In this document: piece after piece, positions 26,887-33,984 of the stretch
Layout of the letters: every line of letters starts with the position of its first letter
Numbering within the stretch: the first letter of the stretch is position 1
NCBI RefSeq assembly: GCF_900104055.1
Contig: NZ_FNJQ01000004.1
Coordinates: forward strand, 80,105-144,104
Origin: Pseudoselenomonas ruminantium
Lineage (GTDB): Bacteria; Bacillota; Negativicutes; Selenomonadales; Selenomonadaceae
Reading direction: 5' to 3'
DNA length: 64,000 bases
The notes under the pieces: generated by a model
The model's database searches: none
What the model saw: only the letters and a program-made list of their open reading frames with translations
Told to the model about the DNA's origin: nothing
Made by a program: the position numbers and the translations under genes

Positions 26887-27020
26887 AACCACGTGATGAA
26901 GTCAATCATCCGGCACATTACCAGACGCCGGGCGGCATCAATTCGCTGAAAAAGGCCGCATGGTATCTGACAGAGCTCATCAAAACGGAAAAGGCAAGGG
27001 GGCAGCAGAATGGAGAATGA
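26819..27020 (+). pseudogene. DUF3310-like gene split by a +1 frameshift
   Basis: ATG 26819 opens a 25-codon frame ending PVVPYKTT-stop. The next frame continues at once with RDEVNHPAHYQTPGGINSL, the core of DUF3310 phage proteins, but has no start codon of its own. Removing one A from the AAAA run at 26885-26888 restores a single 66-aa protein. Either the gene is broken by a one-base insertion, the run is a sequence error, or the ribosome shifts here. Confidence 0.6.
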
Positions 27021-27384
27021 AACCTACACGAGAACGAAAATCTGCGAATTGTGCGGAGAGGAATTCACGATAACGCAGAAGTTCAGCCGGGCAAAGCGTT
27101 GCCCGAAATGTGCCATCGTCATCCGCAATGGCAGAATAGAAGCCTACAAGGAGAAAAAAAGAATTCATAAGAAACATGTCGGCGTGTCCAAGTTGGACAC
27201 GTTGGCCAGAGAAGCCAAAAGTTATGGCATGAGTTATGGCCAGTACGTCGCGCTGAAGCGGGCGGGCTACAAAATCAGACCGGTGGTAAAGGATAACGGC
27301 GTAAACCTTGCCTGGAAAGCATGGAAAGATGAGATATATGGCATCGTGGAAGCCTGCAAAGCGAGGGCGGAACGTCATGCGTAA
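27010..27384 (+). CDS. Phage zinc-ribbon protein
   Basis: A 124-aa protein. An N-terminal ribbon with CELCGEEF...CPKC (about residues 12-35) binds zinc by pattern; the rest is helical. The palindrome GTGTCCAAGTTGGACAC (27184-27200) lies inside the gene and encodes VSKLDT. It overlaps the following HTH gene by eight bases. Confidence 0.65.
   Translation: MENETYTRTKICELCGEEFTITQKFSRAKRCPKCAIVIRNGRIEAYKEKKRIHKKHVGVSKLDTLAREAKSYGMSYGQYVALKRAGYKIRPVVKDNGVNLAWKAWKDEIYGIVEACKARAERHA
27184..27200. repeat. Dispersed 17-bp palindrome, copy 1
   Basis: GTGTCCAA-G-TTGGACAC, inside the zinc-ribbon gene. An outer C/G pair extends it to 19 bp. It is one of four exact copies in the prophage, proposed as ParB sites. 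Confidence 0.75.
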
Positions 27385-28180
27385 TAAACCGTGGACAAAG
27401 GAAGAGGAAGAATTGCTGGAAGACCTGTATGGGCGGGTGTCAATCCCTGGGATTGCCAAAAGGTTGGGCAGGTCGGTAGGCGCGATAAATGTAAGGAAAG
27501 CCAGATTAGGGCTGGGCGCGTTCCTCGATAATGGCGATTACATCACACTGGCGCAGCTCCTGCGGGCCGTGAAGGGCAGGGAGTCAGTGGACGGCTATGC
27601 AAATATCAGCTGGATAAAGAACCGTGGCCTGCCGGTGCATTACAAACGAGTCGGCCAGTGTTCCTTCAAAGTTGTGAAGCTGGCAGATTTTTGGAAGTGG
27701 GCGGAAGCCAACAAAGCATTTCTAGATTTTTCCAAAATGCCAGAGCGGATATTAGGGAAAGAACCTGCCTGGGTAAAGGCGAAGCGGCGGGCGGATGTGC
27801 AGAACAACAGCATCCGCAAGCTGACGCCATGGACAAAGGAAGAAGATGCCAGACTGAAAAGCTACATCGAGGAAGGCCAAAAGACAGGCGCTCAGATAGC
27901 TAACCTGCTGAACCGCACCTATGGAGCGGTAATCAGAAGGTGCAGGGATTTAGGTATAGCTAATCCGAAGCGCATCAAGCCGCATGATCATAGCTGGACA
28001 GCCGAAGAGATGCAAAAGGTGTTCGATGGGGTGCTGAAGGCAATACCATACCCGGTATTGGCCAAAGAAACAGGGTTATCCGAGAAAGCAATCCGCGGAT
28101 TGATGTATCGGACATATAAGACTGAGAACCAGGACAAGATTAGAGCTATCGCCAAGAAGGAGGCTGGAAAAAGTGAGTAA
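27377..28180 (+). CDS. Myb/SANT-type HTH repeat protein
   Basis: The 267-aa protein has at least three helix-turn-helix repeats beginning with tryptophan: PWTKEEEELLEDLYGR (N-terminus), PWTKEEDARLKSYIEEG (about 155) and SWTAEEMQKVFDGVLK (about 210). Such tryptophan-spaced repeats bind DNA. It may be an early regulator or a GcrA-like adaptor. ATG 27377 is inside the end of the preceding gene. Confidence 0.7.
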   Translation: MRNKPWTKEEEELLEDLYGRVSIPGIAKRLGRSVGAINVRKARLGLGAFLDNGDYITLAQLLRAVKGRESVDGYANISWIKNRGLPVHYKRVGQCSFKVVKLADFWKWAEANKAFLDFSKMPERILGKEPAWVKAKRRADVQNNSIRKLTPWTKEEDARLKSYIEEGQKTGAQIANLLNRTYGAVIRRCRDLGIANPKRIKPHDHSWTAEEMQKVFDGVLKAIPYPVLAKETGLSEKAIRGLMYRTYKTENQDKIRAIAKKEAGKSE

Positions 28181-28385
28181 GATACCGGAAATTGCAGAGA
28201 TGTTTGGGAAAGAGGTCGGGGAGGTCTTCAAGATCCGTCTCAAGACCGGGGCAATCTGCGAAGCGAAATTCTCCACGAGCAAGGGCCTGTTATATCAGGA
28301 CAGATTAGGCAGCTGGTCATGGGCAAGACTGGTACTGAATGATTTACTAACGGGCGAGGCAGAGATTATTGAAAAGGTGGCGTAA
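28173..28385 (+). CDS. Small phage protein
   Basis: A 70-aa protein, GTG start, overlapping the HTH-repeat gene by eight bases. Predicted beta-rich core (FKIRLKTGAICEAKFST). Function unknown. Confidence 0.55.
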   Translation: MSKIPEIAEMFGKEVGEVFKIRLKTGAICEAKFSTSKGLLYQDRLGSWSWARLVLNDLLTGEAEIIEKVA

Positions 28386-28387
28386 AC

Positions 28388-28606
28388 ATGAGTGGTGTAT
28401 GTGAAGCAATAACAGCAGGTATCTATGTTATGGGAGACTATGGCGGGATTGCAATCCACTTCAAGCCTGGCGAAAAGTGGGACTTCCAGCAGGACGAAGA
28501 ACATGAAGACAGACTGGTAGCCTATAAGAACGATGAAATGTCCATCAGCCTGACCGTGCAGAAATTCTATGAGGTTTTCAAGGTAAAGGAGCGCAAAATT
28601 GATTAA
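28388..28606 (+). CDS. Small phage protein
   Basis: A 72-aa acidic protein two bases after the previous gene. No motif recognised. Confidence 0.55.
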   Translation: MSGVCEAITAGIYVMGDYGGIAIHFKPGEKWDFQQDEEHEDRLVAYKNDEMSISLTVQKFYEVFKVKERKID

Positions 28607-28757
28607 AGGCAGCAGAAATACCCATAAGCACACGAGAATTTCCCTGACGTGGGGCGAAGAGTACAGCTATTATGAGCGGTACATGCAGCTGAAAAAAGCC
28701 CATGATCTCATGGTCAAGCACCATCCGCATAGAAGCAGGAGGCAGGCAGATGTTTGA
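28599..28757 (+). CDS. Small basic phage protein
   Basis: 52 codons from TTG 28599, eight bases before the previous stop, with AAGGAGCG upstream. The product is His/Arg/Tyr rich (HKHTRISLTWGEEYSYYERY). The frame is kept in phase with tight overlaps on both sides, the usual pattern in this region. Function unknown. Confidence 0.5.
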   Translation: MIKGSRNTHKHTRISLTWGEEYSYYERYMQLKKAHDLMVKHHPHRSRRQADV

Positions 28758-28953
28758 ATTTGATATAAAAGCGTTGCTATGGCTGGCCATCGGGGCGGGC
28801 GGCACGCTGATGGCACTGCTGATGTTGAGTCTTTGTTCTGTGGCCGGGAAATGCTCCCGGCTGGAAGAACAGGCAGAAAATCAGCTGAGAGTAAAGAACT
28901 GGAACAAAACGCCGGAACGGCTGGCAATGACGGAAAGGAAACGGATGCGCTAG
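28750..28953 (+). CDS. Small membrane protein
   Basis: A 67-aa protein with one strong membrane helix (LLWLAIGAGGTLMALLMLSL, about 9-28) and a charged cytoplasmic tail. Overlaps the preceding gene by eight bases, with AGGAGGCAGGC as ribosome site. Function unknown. Confidence 0.55.
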   Translation: MFEFDIKALLWLAIGAGGTLMALLMLSLCSVAGKCSRLEEQAENQLRVKNWNKTPERLAMTERKRMR

Positions 28954-29024
28954 CACCGGCAACGGCAGGCACGGCGGCGGGCGGATTTGGTCAGCCAGTG
29001 CCGGATGAAGAAATCCCATTCTAG
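28779..29024 (+). CDS. ORF ending in an SSB-type C-terminal tip
   Basis: An 81-codon frame overlapping the small membrane gene. Its last third is a Gly/Ala/Thr-rich linker ending FGQPVPDEEIPF, the exact form of the single-strand-binding protein tail that recruits repair proteins. No OB fold is encoded upstream. It is either the remnant of an ssb gene cut by a deletion, or a stand-alone tail peptide. The first 40 codons may be only overlap. Confidence 0.35.
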   Translation: MAGHRGGRHADGTADVESLFCGREMLPAGRTGRKSAESKELEQNAGTAGNDGKETDALAPATAGTAAGGFGQPVPDEEIPF

Positions 29025-29035
29025 GGGGCAAGATT

Positions 29036-29191
29036 ATGAATGAGACAGAAAAAGAGTTGCGGAAGCTACTGGATAATATGACCGAAATCCAATGGCGGGT
29101 ATTACGCCGGGCTAAACGGGGCGATGCTCAAATCATGGCACTGCTGATGCTGGTCGGCAGGCAGAGAGGGTGGGTGCATGATGGCGTATAA
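29036..29191 (+). CDS. Small helical phage protein
   Basis: 51 codons from ATG 29036 (AGGGGGC upstream) to TAA 29189, overlapping the next gene by 14 bases. Charged helix (ETEKELRKLLDNMTEIQWRV). Function unknown. Confidence 0.5.
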   Translation: MNETEKELRKLLDNMTEIQWRVLRRAKRGDAQIMALLMLVGRQRGWVHDGV

Positions 29192-29456
29192 GCAGGCAAG
29201 GTACATGCACATACCAGAGTCCATGGCCAAGGGTATCCGCAAGTGTCACATGGAAAGCTGTGAGCGGATAGAACGGGGCGAAGAAAAGCCGTCCAAGCTG
29301 GCCAACATAACCATGAAGACCAAACATCCTACACGCTATCATCGTGGCATATGCTCCATCTGTGGAGAGTGGTGTGAGATGATAACCAAGGAACATGCAC
29401 ATCGGCATGGCTTTGAAAGTGCAGATGCCATGGCCAGAGCAGGGGTTGTGAAGTAA
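29178..29456 (+). CDS. Phage zinc-finger-like protein
   Basis: A 92-aa protein with a CSICGEWCEMITKEHAHRHG segment that looks like a Cys2-His2 zinc site, and an N-terminal Cys-His stretch. Function unknown. A repeat-rich noncoding stretch follows. Confidence 0.6.
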   Translation: MMAYKQARYMHIPESMAKGIRKCHMESCERIERGEEKPSKLANITMKTKHPTRYHRGICSICGEWCEMITKEHAHRHGFESADAMARAGVVK

Positions 29457-29515
29457 TCGTTAAAATTGAGAGGTCAATCGTTCGAGAATCGTTCGAAATC
29501 GTTAGAAAAACGCCG

Positions 29516-29578
29516 CGAAGCCAGTATTTATGCGGGTGAAATCGTTTGAGAGGTATTCGAACGATTCTGCGAGGTTGG
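29516..29578. repeat. Leader repeat, copy A
   Basis: A 63-bp element repeated at 30375-30436 with about seven differences. The shared 27-base core includes TCGTTTGAGAGGTATTCGAACGA, an imperfect palindrome. Several TCGTTCGA half-sites precede it (29468-29500). Each copy sits in a gap just before a small gene. Confidence 0.7.
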
Positions 29579-29597
29579 CGGGGATGGAGGAATAGAG

Positions 29598-29789
29598 ATG
29601 ATTAAAAAGAGTTGCAGAAGGTGCTATGCAGCAATCACAAACGCGGGGCATCCGATGTATGGAGACCCTCATGATTGCACTTTGGGATGTAAAACCGATG
29701 GGCATGGACATCCCAAAGAGGAATGCCCCAAACCGAAATCATGGAAACAACTGGAGCGAGCAAAGAGAATAGAAAAGGAGAGGGCTTAA
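29598..29789 (+). CDS. Cysteine/histidine-rich small protein
   Basis: A 63-aa protein with CRRCYAAI, CTLGC and HGHPKEEC: likely zinc binding. GGAGGAATAGAG precedes the ATG. Function unknown. Confidence 0.6.
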   Translation: MIKKSCRRCYAAITNAGHPMYGDPHDCTLGCKTDGHGHPKEECPKPKSWKQLERAKRIEKERA

Positions 29790-29792
29790 ATA

Positions 29793-30083
29793 ATGGACGA
29801 GAAGAAAAATCAGGAATTTCCACAGGACAGCGAAAACAATGAATACCGCTATATATCTGCAGCATGGCTGGATGAAATAGCCGTAGGGCTGACGGCTGGG
29901 GCTGTGAAGCACCCAGGGGAGACATGGCGGACAATACCCACGGACGAACATCTGGCCAGAGCAATGCGCCACATCAATCTTTATCGCAAGGGTGATAGAA
30001 GTGAGCCGCATCTGATTAACGCCAGCATGCGGATGATGATGGCGTTCTGTACAAGCAGGAACGAATATGGAGAAGGAGATTAA
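29793..30083 (+). CDS. DUF5664-like phage protein
   Basis: A 96-aa protein with AWLDEIAVGLTAGAVKHPG, WRTIP and ARAMRHINLYRKGDRSEPHL, the pattern of the DUF5664 family, whose members are linked to dNTP pyrophosphohydrolase-type helical folds. The assignment is from memory of the pattern. Overlaps the next gene by 17 bases. Confidence 0.6.
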   Translation: MDEKKNQEFPQDSENNEYRYISAAWLDEIAVGLTAGAVKHPGETWRTIPTDEHLARAMRHINLYRKGDRSEPHLINASMRMMMAFCTSRNEYGEGD

Positions 30084-30255
30084 GAATACAACGCCGGAAA
30101 TTGAGCGTTGCGATTTTTGTGGTCAGTTAGTATTTACCGCTGTTGCCTGTCCTTGGACGGGCAGCGCGGTTCACATGTCGCATTGTCCGGAATGCAAATA
30201 TTTTGAGCCGATGTTTTGGCATTGTCTGTACAGGAAAAATGATGAAAGGAGATAA
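30067..30255 (+). CDS. Small zinc-binding phage protein
   Basis: A 62-aa protein with CDFCGQLV and HCPECKYF pairs, a rubredoxin-like zinc ribbon. GGAGAAGG site inside the upstream gene. Function unknown. Confidence 0.6.
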   Translation: MEKEIKNTTPEIERCDFCGQLVFTAVACPWTGSAVHMSHCPECKYFEPMFWHCLYRKNDERR

Positions 30256-30259
30256 ACCG

Positions 30260-30322
30260 ATGGAAGGTTGTATTTTTGTTCTGATTGGCGTGCTGTTGGG
30301 CTATTTATTATACAGAAGCTAG
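30260..30322 (+). CDS. 20-residue membrane peptide
   Basis: ATG 30260 with AAAGGAGATAAACCG upstream encodes only MEGC followed by one hydrophobic helix and YRS. The ribosome site is good, but the length makes this tentative. Confidence 0.35.
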   Translation: MEGCIFVLIGVLLGYLLYRS

Positions 30323-30374
30323 TATTGATATGGCGAGGAATAAAGTCGGGGAAATCAGGTGACATTAATCTCTA

Positions 30375-30436
30375 CGAAGCCAGTAAATATGCGGGCTCAA
30401 TCGTTTGAGAGGTATTCGAACGATTTGCGAGGTTAG
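30375..30436. repeat. Leader repeat, copy B
   Basis: Second copy of the element at 29516-29578. The block AATCGTTTGAGAGGTATTCG and the bases after it are identical; the flanks differ at a few positions. Confidence 0.7.
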
Positions 30437-30451
30437 GGAGGAGGGCTGACG

Positions 30452-30544
30452 ATGGAAATGTTTGAACATCCGGTGCTGACAGGGATATTGTCCTGCCTGC
30501 CGGCGTGCCTGATACTGTTTATATGGGCAAGATGGAGTAAATAA
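30452..30544 (+). CDS. 30-residue membrane peptide
   Basis: ATG 30452 (GGGAGGAGGGC upstream) encodes a 30-aa peptide with one membrane helix (LTGILSCLPACLILFIWA). Its 3' end lies in the first copy of a 29-bp direct repeat. Confidence 0.4.
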   Translation: MEMFEHPVLTGILSCLPACLILFIWARWSK

Positions 30545-30560
30545 GGCATTGGAGGGAATA
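30532..30560. repeat. 29-bp direct repeat, left copy
   Basis: ATGGAGTAAATAAGGCATTG plus GAGGGAATA, identical to 31007-31035. The two copies bracket the 30,560-31,015 gene exactly. Confidence 0.8.
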
Positions 30561-31015
30561 TGATTATGCTTACAACCAGGGGAAAATATGATAATAAAAA
30601 AGAACGTTTATTATACATGATTTATTGCAACGTTGGCATGACGCCGGGGCCTTTAGAGCTGAAAGCATGCTTAGGAGCATTTTCTGATAAGTTAATTGAT
30701 AAACTGAATAAGTCTGAAGAAGGCATGGATGATAGTAAGCGGGCGGAGATGCAAAAACTTAATTCGAAAATAAAATCGATGCAAGATATTATTAGATGGA
30801 TTGATAGCCGTGACAATCGTGAACTTAATGAGGGTATCATGTTAAATGAAACCGAAGCCAAATTTGTCGCGGATATGTTGAGGGAATATCTTAAATTATT
30901 AAATGACCATTATTGGCAGGAAATTTTAGATGCATTTGGACGTCTAGAAGCCAAAGAACGTCTTAGAAAGCAGGTTCGTGCTGATGTCATGGGAAGCTTT
31001 CGTATAATGGAGTAA
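30560..31015 (+). CDS. Inserted phage gene of unknown function
   Basis: A 151-aa Lys/Glu-rich helical protein. Codon use is AT-rich (many TTA, AAT and AAA codons) compared with its neighbours. The gene lies between two identical 29-bp direct repeats, so it looks like a cassette gained recently. Start at 30560, with GGAGGG in the left repeat as ribosome site; the right repeat supplies the same site to the next gene. No family recognised. Confidence 0.65.
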   Translation: MIMLTTRGKYDNKKERLLYMIYCNVGMTPGPLELKACLGAFSDKLIDKLNKSEEGMDDSKRAEMQKLNSKIKSMQDIIRWIDSRDNRELNEGIMLNETEAKFVADMLREYLKLLNDHYWQEILDAFGRLEAKERLRKQVRADVMGSFRIME

Positions 31016-31035
31016 ATAAGGCATTGGAGGGAATA
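31007..31035. repeat. 29-bp direct repeat, right copy
   Basis: Identical to 30532-30560, shifted by 475 bases. It contains the stop of the cassette gene and the ribosome site for the next gene. Confidence 0.8.
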
Positions 31036-31040
31036 CCACG

Positions 31041-31232
31041 ATGACCATAGATGAAGCTATTGCCTATTGCCATAATATTGGCATCATGGGTAAAACGCCA
31101 GCCGCAAGAAAGCACCGGCAACTGGAACAGATGCTCAAAGAGTATAAGGAAATCAGGCGTTTCAGTAATTGGCTGGTGGAGCGATGTTCTGAGCTGGAGA
31201 AGAAATGCCATGAAAAAGCTGGAACCGTGTGA
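31041..31232 (+). CDS. Small helical phage protein
   Basis: A 63-aa charged helical protein (coiled-coil-like C-terminus) using the GGAGGG site of the right direct repeat. Function unknown. Confidence 0.5.
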   Translation: MTIDEAIAYCHNIGIMGKTPAARKHRQLEQMLKEYKEIRRFSNWLVERCSELEKKCHEKAGTV

Positions 31233-31386
31233 TATATGTGGCGGGCGGATGCGTATCATCCATAAAGTGTTTTGGTGGATCGAGTGCCAGGAATGCGGGC
31301 GGAAAACAATCTGTGCGCCGCCGAATACAGATGCCCGTATGGCCTGCATCGAGCGATGGAACAACTTGGAGCGTGATGAAAAGTGA
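31210..31386 (+). CDS. Lar-like restriction alleviation family protein
   Basis: 58 codons from ATG 31210. The protein follows the Lar pattern: PCDICGGRMRI, W-x-ECQECG, and a final ARMACIERWNN helix. Lar of Rac prophage modulates host type I restriction; the family in phages is broad and the role is not proven. Overlaps the previous gene by 23 bases. Confidence 0.6.
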   Translation: MKKLEPCDICGGRMRIIHKVFWWIECQECGRKTICAPPNTDARMACIERWNNLERDEK

Positions 31387-31565
31387 AGAAAAGTGCAGCA
31401 ACGAAAATACGGATAATGATGCGGCCACAAGCAAGGGAGCTTTGTAATAGAAGTACCAGCGCGGGGCGGGATGCATTCAGAAATATGCTGAGAGGTATCG
31501 TGATGCCGGAAAACCTGACGCATATCGTGACTGAGAAGAGGGCAGGGGGCAAAAGTAATGTATAA
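31383..31565 (+). CDS. Small basic phage protein
   Basis: A 60-aa Arg/Lys-rich protein from a GTG that overlaps the Lar-like stop by four bases. Function unknown. Confidence 0.45.
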   Translation: MKKSAATKIRIMMRPQARELCNRSTSAGRDAFRNMLRGIVMPENLTHIVTEKRAGGKSNV

Positions 31566-31701
31566 GCTGTGTAAACATCTGCTTTATGCCATAGTGTTGA
31601 TACTGTGCATCATATCTGAGGATATCTGGAATAAGTTGAACTGTATTGCGATATTTTTGTATCTGAAAGTATCGCTTACGGATGGGGATGACTGGAATTG
31701 A
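31558..31701 (+). CDS. Small membrane protein
   Basis: 47 codons from ATG 31558; one membrane helix (LLYAIVLILCIIS). AGGGGGC site upstream. Overlaps neighbours on both sides by a few bases. Function unknown. Confidence 0.45.
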   Translation: MYKLCKHLLYAIVLILCIISEDIWNKLNCIAIFLYLKVSLTDGDDWN

Positions 31702-31910
31702 GCATAGACAAAGCGATTGAACACGGCAAAGAGCATCGAAAGCCGTATCACGGGGCAAAAGCCATAGACAAGACATGCAGGAACCATGGCGGGTGCCCTC
31801 GTTGCGAATGCGGGCGGCTGCATAAGTTCCTGCGCCAGATGCCGGCTGAAGATGTTGGGGCAGTACAGGATTTGGAGTCGTTCAAAGAGAGGTACAAAGA
31901 TGGGCGATAA
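31698..31910 (+). CDS. Small Cys/His-rich protein
   Basis: A 70-aa protein with HGGCPRCECGRLH, a compact zinc-like site. TTG start overlapping the previous stop. Function unknown. Confidence 0.5.
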   Translation: MSIDKAIEHGKEHRKPYHGAKAIDKTCRNHGGCPRCECGRLHKFLRQMPAEDVGAVQDLESFKERYKDGR

Positions 31911-32094
31911 GGAAGATAAGAGAGCTGCTTTTCAAATTGCTCATATGGTTAATACTAAATACTGTGAGTTATGCCCTGTGTCAGATGGCTGCAAGTTGAG
32001 TTTTTACAAGGATGGAGAGCTGTGTTGGCATAGGTTTCATGAGTGGTACAGGAGTGTAAGCCATGATAAACAGAAACTGGAAACCGGATCATAA
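31900..32094 (+). CDS. Small Cys-containing phage protein
   Basis: 64 codons from ATG 31900. YCELCPVSDGC resembles half of a metal site. Function unknown. Confidence 0.5.
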   Translation: MGDKEDKRAAFQIAHMVNTKYCELCPVSDGCKLSFYKDGELCWHRFHEWYRSVSHDKQKLETGS

Positions 32095-32145
32095 AATAAC
32101 AGAGATTGAGTACATCGAATTATAGGTAAGTTGGGAGGTTTGACA

Positions 32146-32244
32146 TTGACTAAATTACAGATGAAGATTTATAAGGCAAAACAGTATCGCCTGAAGATGA
32201 TGTGCATTCGGCATTTCGAGAAACCGCAGTATGCAAGAGAGTAA
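32146..32244 (+). CDS. 32-residue basic peptide
   Basis: TTG 32146 with GGGAGG upstream; product rich in Lys and Arg. Tentative because of length. Confidence 0.3.
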   Translation: MTKLQMKIYKAKQYRLKMMCIRHFEKPQYARE

Positions 32245-32247
32245 CAG

Positions 32248-32355
32248 ATGCGGCGGGCGGTCATAATGATGATGGGAGGGCTCAGGAAGTCACTGGACTG
32301 GGAACCTGAGAGAAACTACAATAAATTGAACGGCGACAAAAGGATGAGAAGGTAA
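32248..32355 (+). CDS. 35-residue basic peptide
   Basis: ATG 32248, no clear ribosome site except by coupling to the previous stop. Tentative. Confidence 0.25.
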   Translation: MRRAVIMMMGGLRKSLDWEPERNYNKLNGDKRMRR

Positions 32356-32358
32356 ATA

Positions 32359-32517
32359 ATGATTAGAAGGTACCATAATAAAGCCGCTATTCGAATTCAG
32401 CGCCAGCTATTCGATGAATGGCGTAGATATAGAGGTGATAGCCGCCATAGACACAGACGGCAGTTTGCGAGGGCTTATCTGATTACATATGATTTCATGA
32501 TTGGTGGAGGCTGTTAA
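32359..32517 (+). CDS. Small Arg/His-rich protein
   Basis: 52 codons from ATG 32359 with GAGAAGG upstream; the TAA overlaps the next ATG (TAATG). Very basic (WRRYRGDSRHRHRR). Function unknown. Confidence 0.45.
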   Translation: MIRRYHNKAAIRIQRQLFDEWRRYRGDSRHRHRRQFARAYLITYDFMIGGGC

Positions 32518-33131
32518 TGGAAAAAGAAGAAATGCAGAAAATCGTTGATGATTTGGTGCAGTTGTCGGAAAGGAAAAATCTGAACAGGCAGCTTAAAGAG
32601 TCGGCAGGCAAGGCGGCTGAATACCTAAGTGACATTATCAATGGCAGATTGGCAGTGATGGATTGGCTGGAGAATGCAGAACTGAAGACATGCCCGCCTG
32701 AGCCTGCACCACCTGCTGACAGTGCGCAGGTGGTGCTGACCATTCCAAATTTGCCGAAAGAAACTGTCATCATGGATAAGTACAGTGCGGAAAAGTTGGC
32801 GGCGGCATTTCGTCAGCGAAACCGTCCGATATTTGCCTGCAACCTGCCTGCGGGCGGACTGTGGGAAATTGATTTGCAGAAGGTGGCCATCATTGCCAGC
32901 AATGGCCTGGAACTGCCTGAAAGCCAAGAAGAGCCACAACCACAAGAGAGAAATAAAAGGTCAGTTCCTTCATATAAGAATAGAAGCAGAGAAAATGGCT
33001 GGCGCCGTGGAAATGTGACTTGCCATAACTGCGGGGCTGATTATGAGACAGATATAAATGAGAAATGGTCATTCGTAAGGTGCAAATATTGCCATGAAAC
33101 AAATACCACTGTTACCTACGATGATGATTAA
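32517..33131 (+). CDS. Phage protein with C-terminal zinc ribbon
   Basis: A 204-aa protein. Helical N-terminus (about 1-55), a middle domain, then a basic linker and a zinc ribbon VTCHNCGADYETDINEKWSF with CKYC (about 170-195). Function unknown; the ribbon suggests nucleic-acid binding. Confidence 0.6.
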   Translation: MEKEEMQKIVDDLVQLSERKNLNRQLKESAGKAAEYLSDIINGRLAVMDWLENAELKTCPPEPAPPADSAQVVLTIPNLPKETVIMDKYSAEKLAAAFRQRNRPIFACNLPAGGLWEIDLQKVAIIASNGLELPESQEEPQPQERNKRSVPSYKNRSRENGWRRGNVTCHNCGADYETDINEKWSFVRCKYCHETNTTVTYDDD

Positions 33132-33147
33132 ATATGCAAATTTTAGA

Positions 33148-33177
33148 TTGGATTGTTCGACAGATGCACAATATAAT
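33148..33177 (+). promoter_or_regulatory. Candidate promoter upstream of the late activator
   Basis: TTGGAT (33148-33153), an 18-base spacer and TATAAT (33172-33177). A short basic frame (33134-33295, 53 codons) overlaps it and may not be a gene. A hairpin GGTGGCTGA/TCAGCCACC follows at about 33197-33221. Confidence 0.4.
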
Positions 33178-33355
33178 AGTAAAATTATTACCAAGGAGGT
33201 GGCTGAGACGTATTCAGCCACCAAAACACATTAAGGCCAGGAAACGCCGTAAGCGTGATGCGGCAGATAGAGACCGCAGGCGCGGGCGGCAATGATACCG
33301 AACGGCACATGGAGAACAGCCTAATTTTTCAGTGAGCGTATCGGAGGAAAAACCA

Positions 33356-33877
33356 ATGGCATTATCGGAGAAAGACTTGCAGCAGATTGTAAAGACCATC
33401 GAAAGCGTTGGTCGAAAAATGATGACCGCTGGAAAGCAGTCAACCAAAAACGCATATCAGGCAACTGAACGAAGACTGCGTGCTTATCCGGCATTAAAAG
33501 CAAATATCAAGCGCTATGAAGATGACATCAAGGATATTGCACATGAGGACATGGGCAAGTCGGCGGACATCGTTATGTTTCAGAGTCATAGCGGGAAACC
33601 CCCGGAGCGTGATCTGGAAGAACTCCGGCAGGAGAAAATATTTTTATTAACAGAGCGCCTGCATCGCGACACCAAGGAGGTGCAGGAAATCGAAGTGGCC
33701 CTGGACTTTATAAAAGACCAGGAATATTTCCGGATTATTCCGCTGGTCTACTTCGAGGGCAGGAGTCAAAAAGAAATCGAAAAAGAATTGCATTGCGAGA
33801 GAAGTACAATCTGGCGAAACCGCAAAGCGCTGGTGGGCAAGATGAGCATTGTGCTCTATGGCGCAGATGCAATCTAA
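33356..33877 (+). CDS. ArpU/RinA-like late transcription activator
   Basis: A 173-aa helical protein ending in a sigma-70 region-4-like HTH (RIIPLVYFEGRSQKEIEKEL and HCERSTIWRNRKALVGKM). ArpU/RinA proteins switch on packaging and structural genes in Gram-positive phages. Its position, last in the early block and just before the terminase genes, fits. ATG 33356 follows GGAGGAAAAACCA. Confidence 0.8.
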   Translation: MALSEKDLQQIVKTIESVGRKMMTAGKQSTKNAYQATERRLRAYPALKANIKRYEDDIKDIAHEDMGKSADIVMFQSHSGKPPERDLEELRQEKIFLLTERLHRDTKEVQEIEVALDFIKDQEYFRIIPLVYFEGRSQKEIEKELHCERSTIWRNRKALVGKMSIVLYGADAI

Positions 33878-33984
33878 CGCAATCGGATGCAGTGGTGCTG
33901 GCTGGCCAAGGAAGGCTGGCTGAAACATGGCCGCGAAAAAAAGATGCAACACATTCGTGAAACAAAGTATGATATACTAGCAAG

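Noticed and set aside
27184..27200. The GTGTCCAA palindrome as a standard chromosomal parS site
   Set aside because: The canonical parS is TGTTTCACGTGAAACA; this sequence is unrelated, so it could only be a phage-specific site.
29460..30440. A CRISPR-like array because of repeated TCGTTCGA units
   Set aside because: Repeat lengths and spacings are irregular, there are only two full copies, and no cas genes are near.
33134..33295. A 53-codon very basic frame
   Set aside because: It overlaps a likely promoter and a hairpin and has no ribosome site; not listed as a gene.
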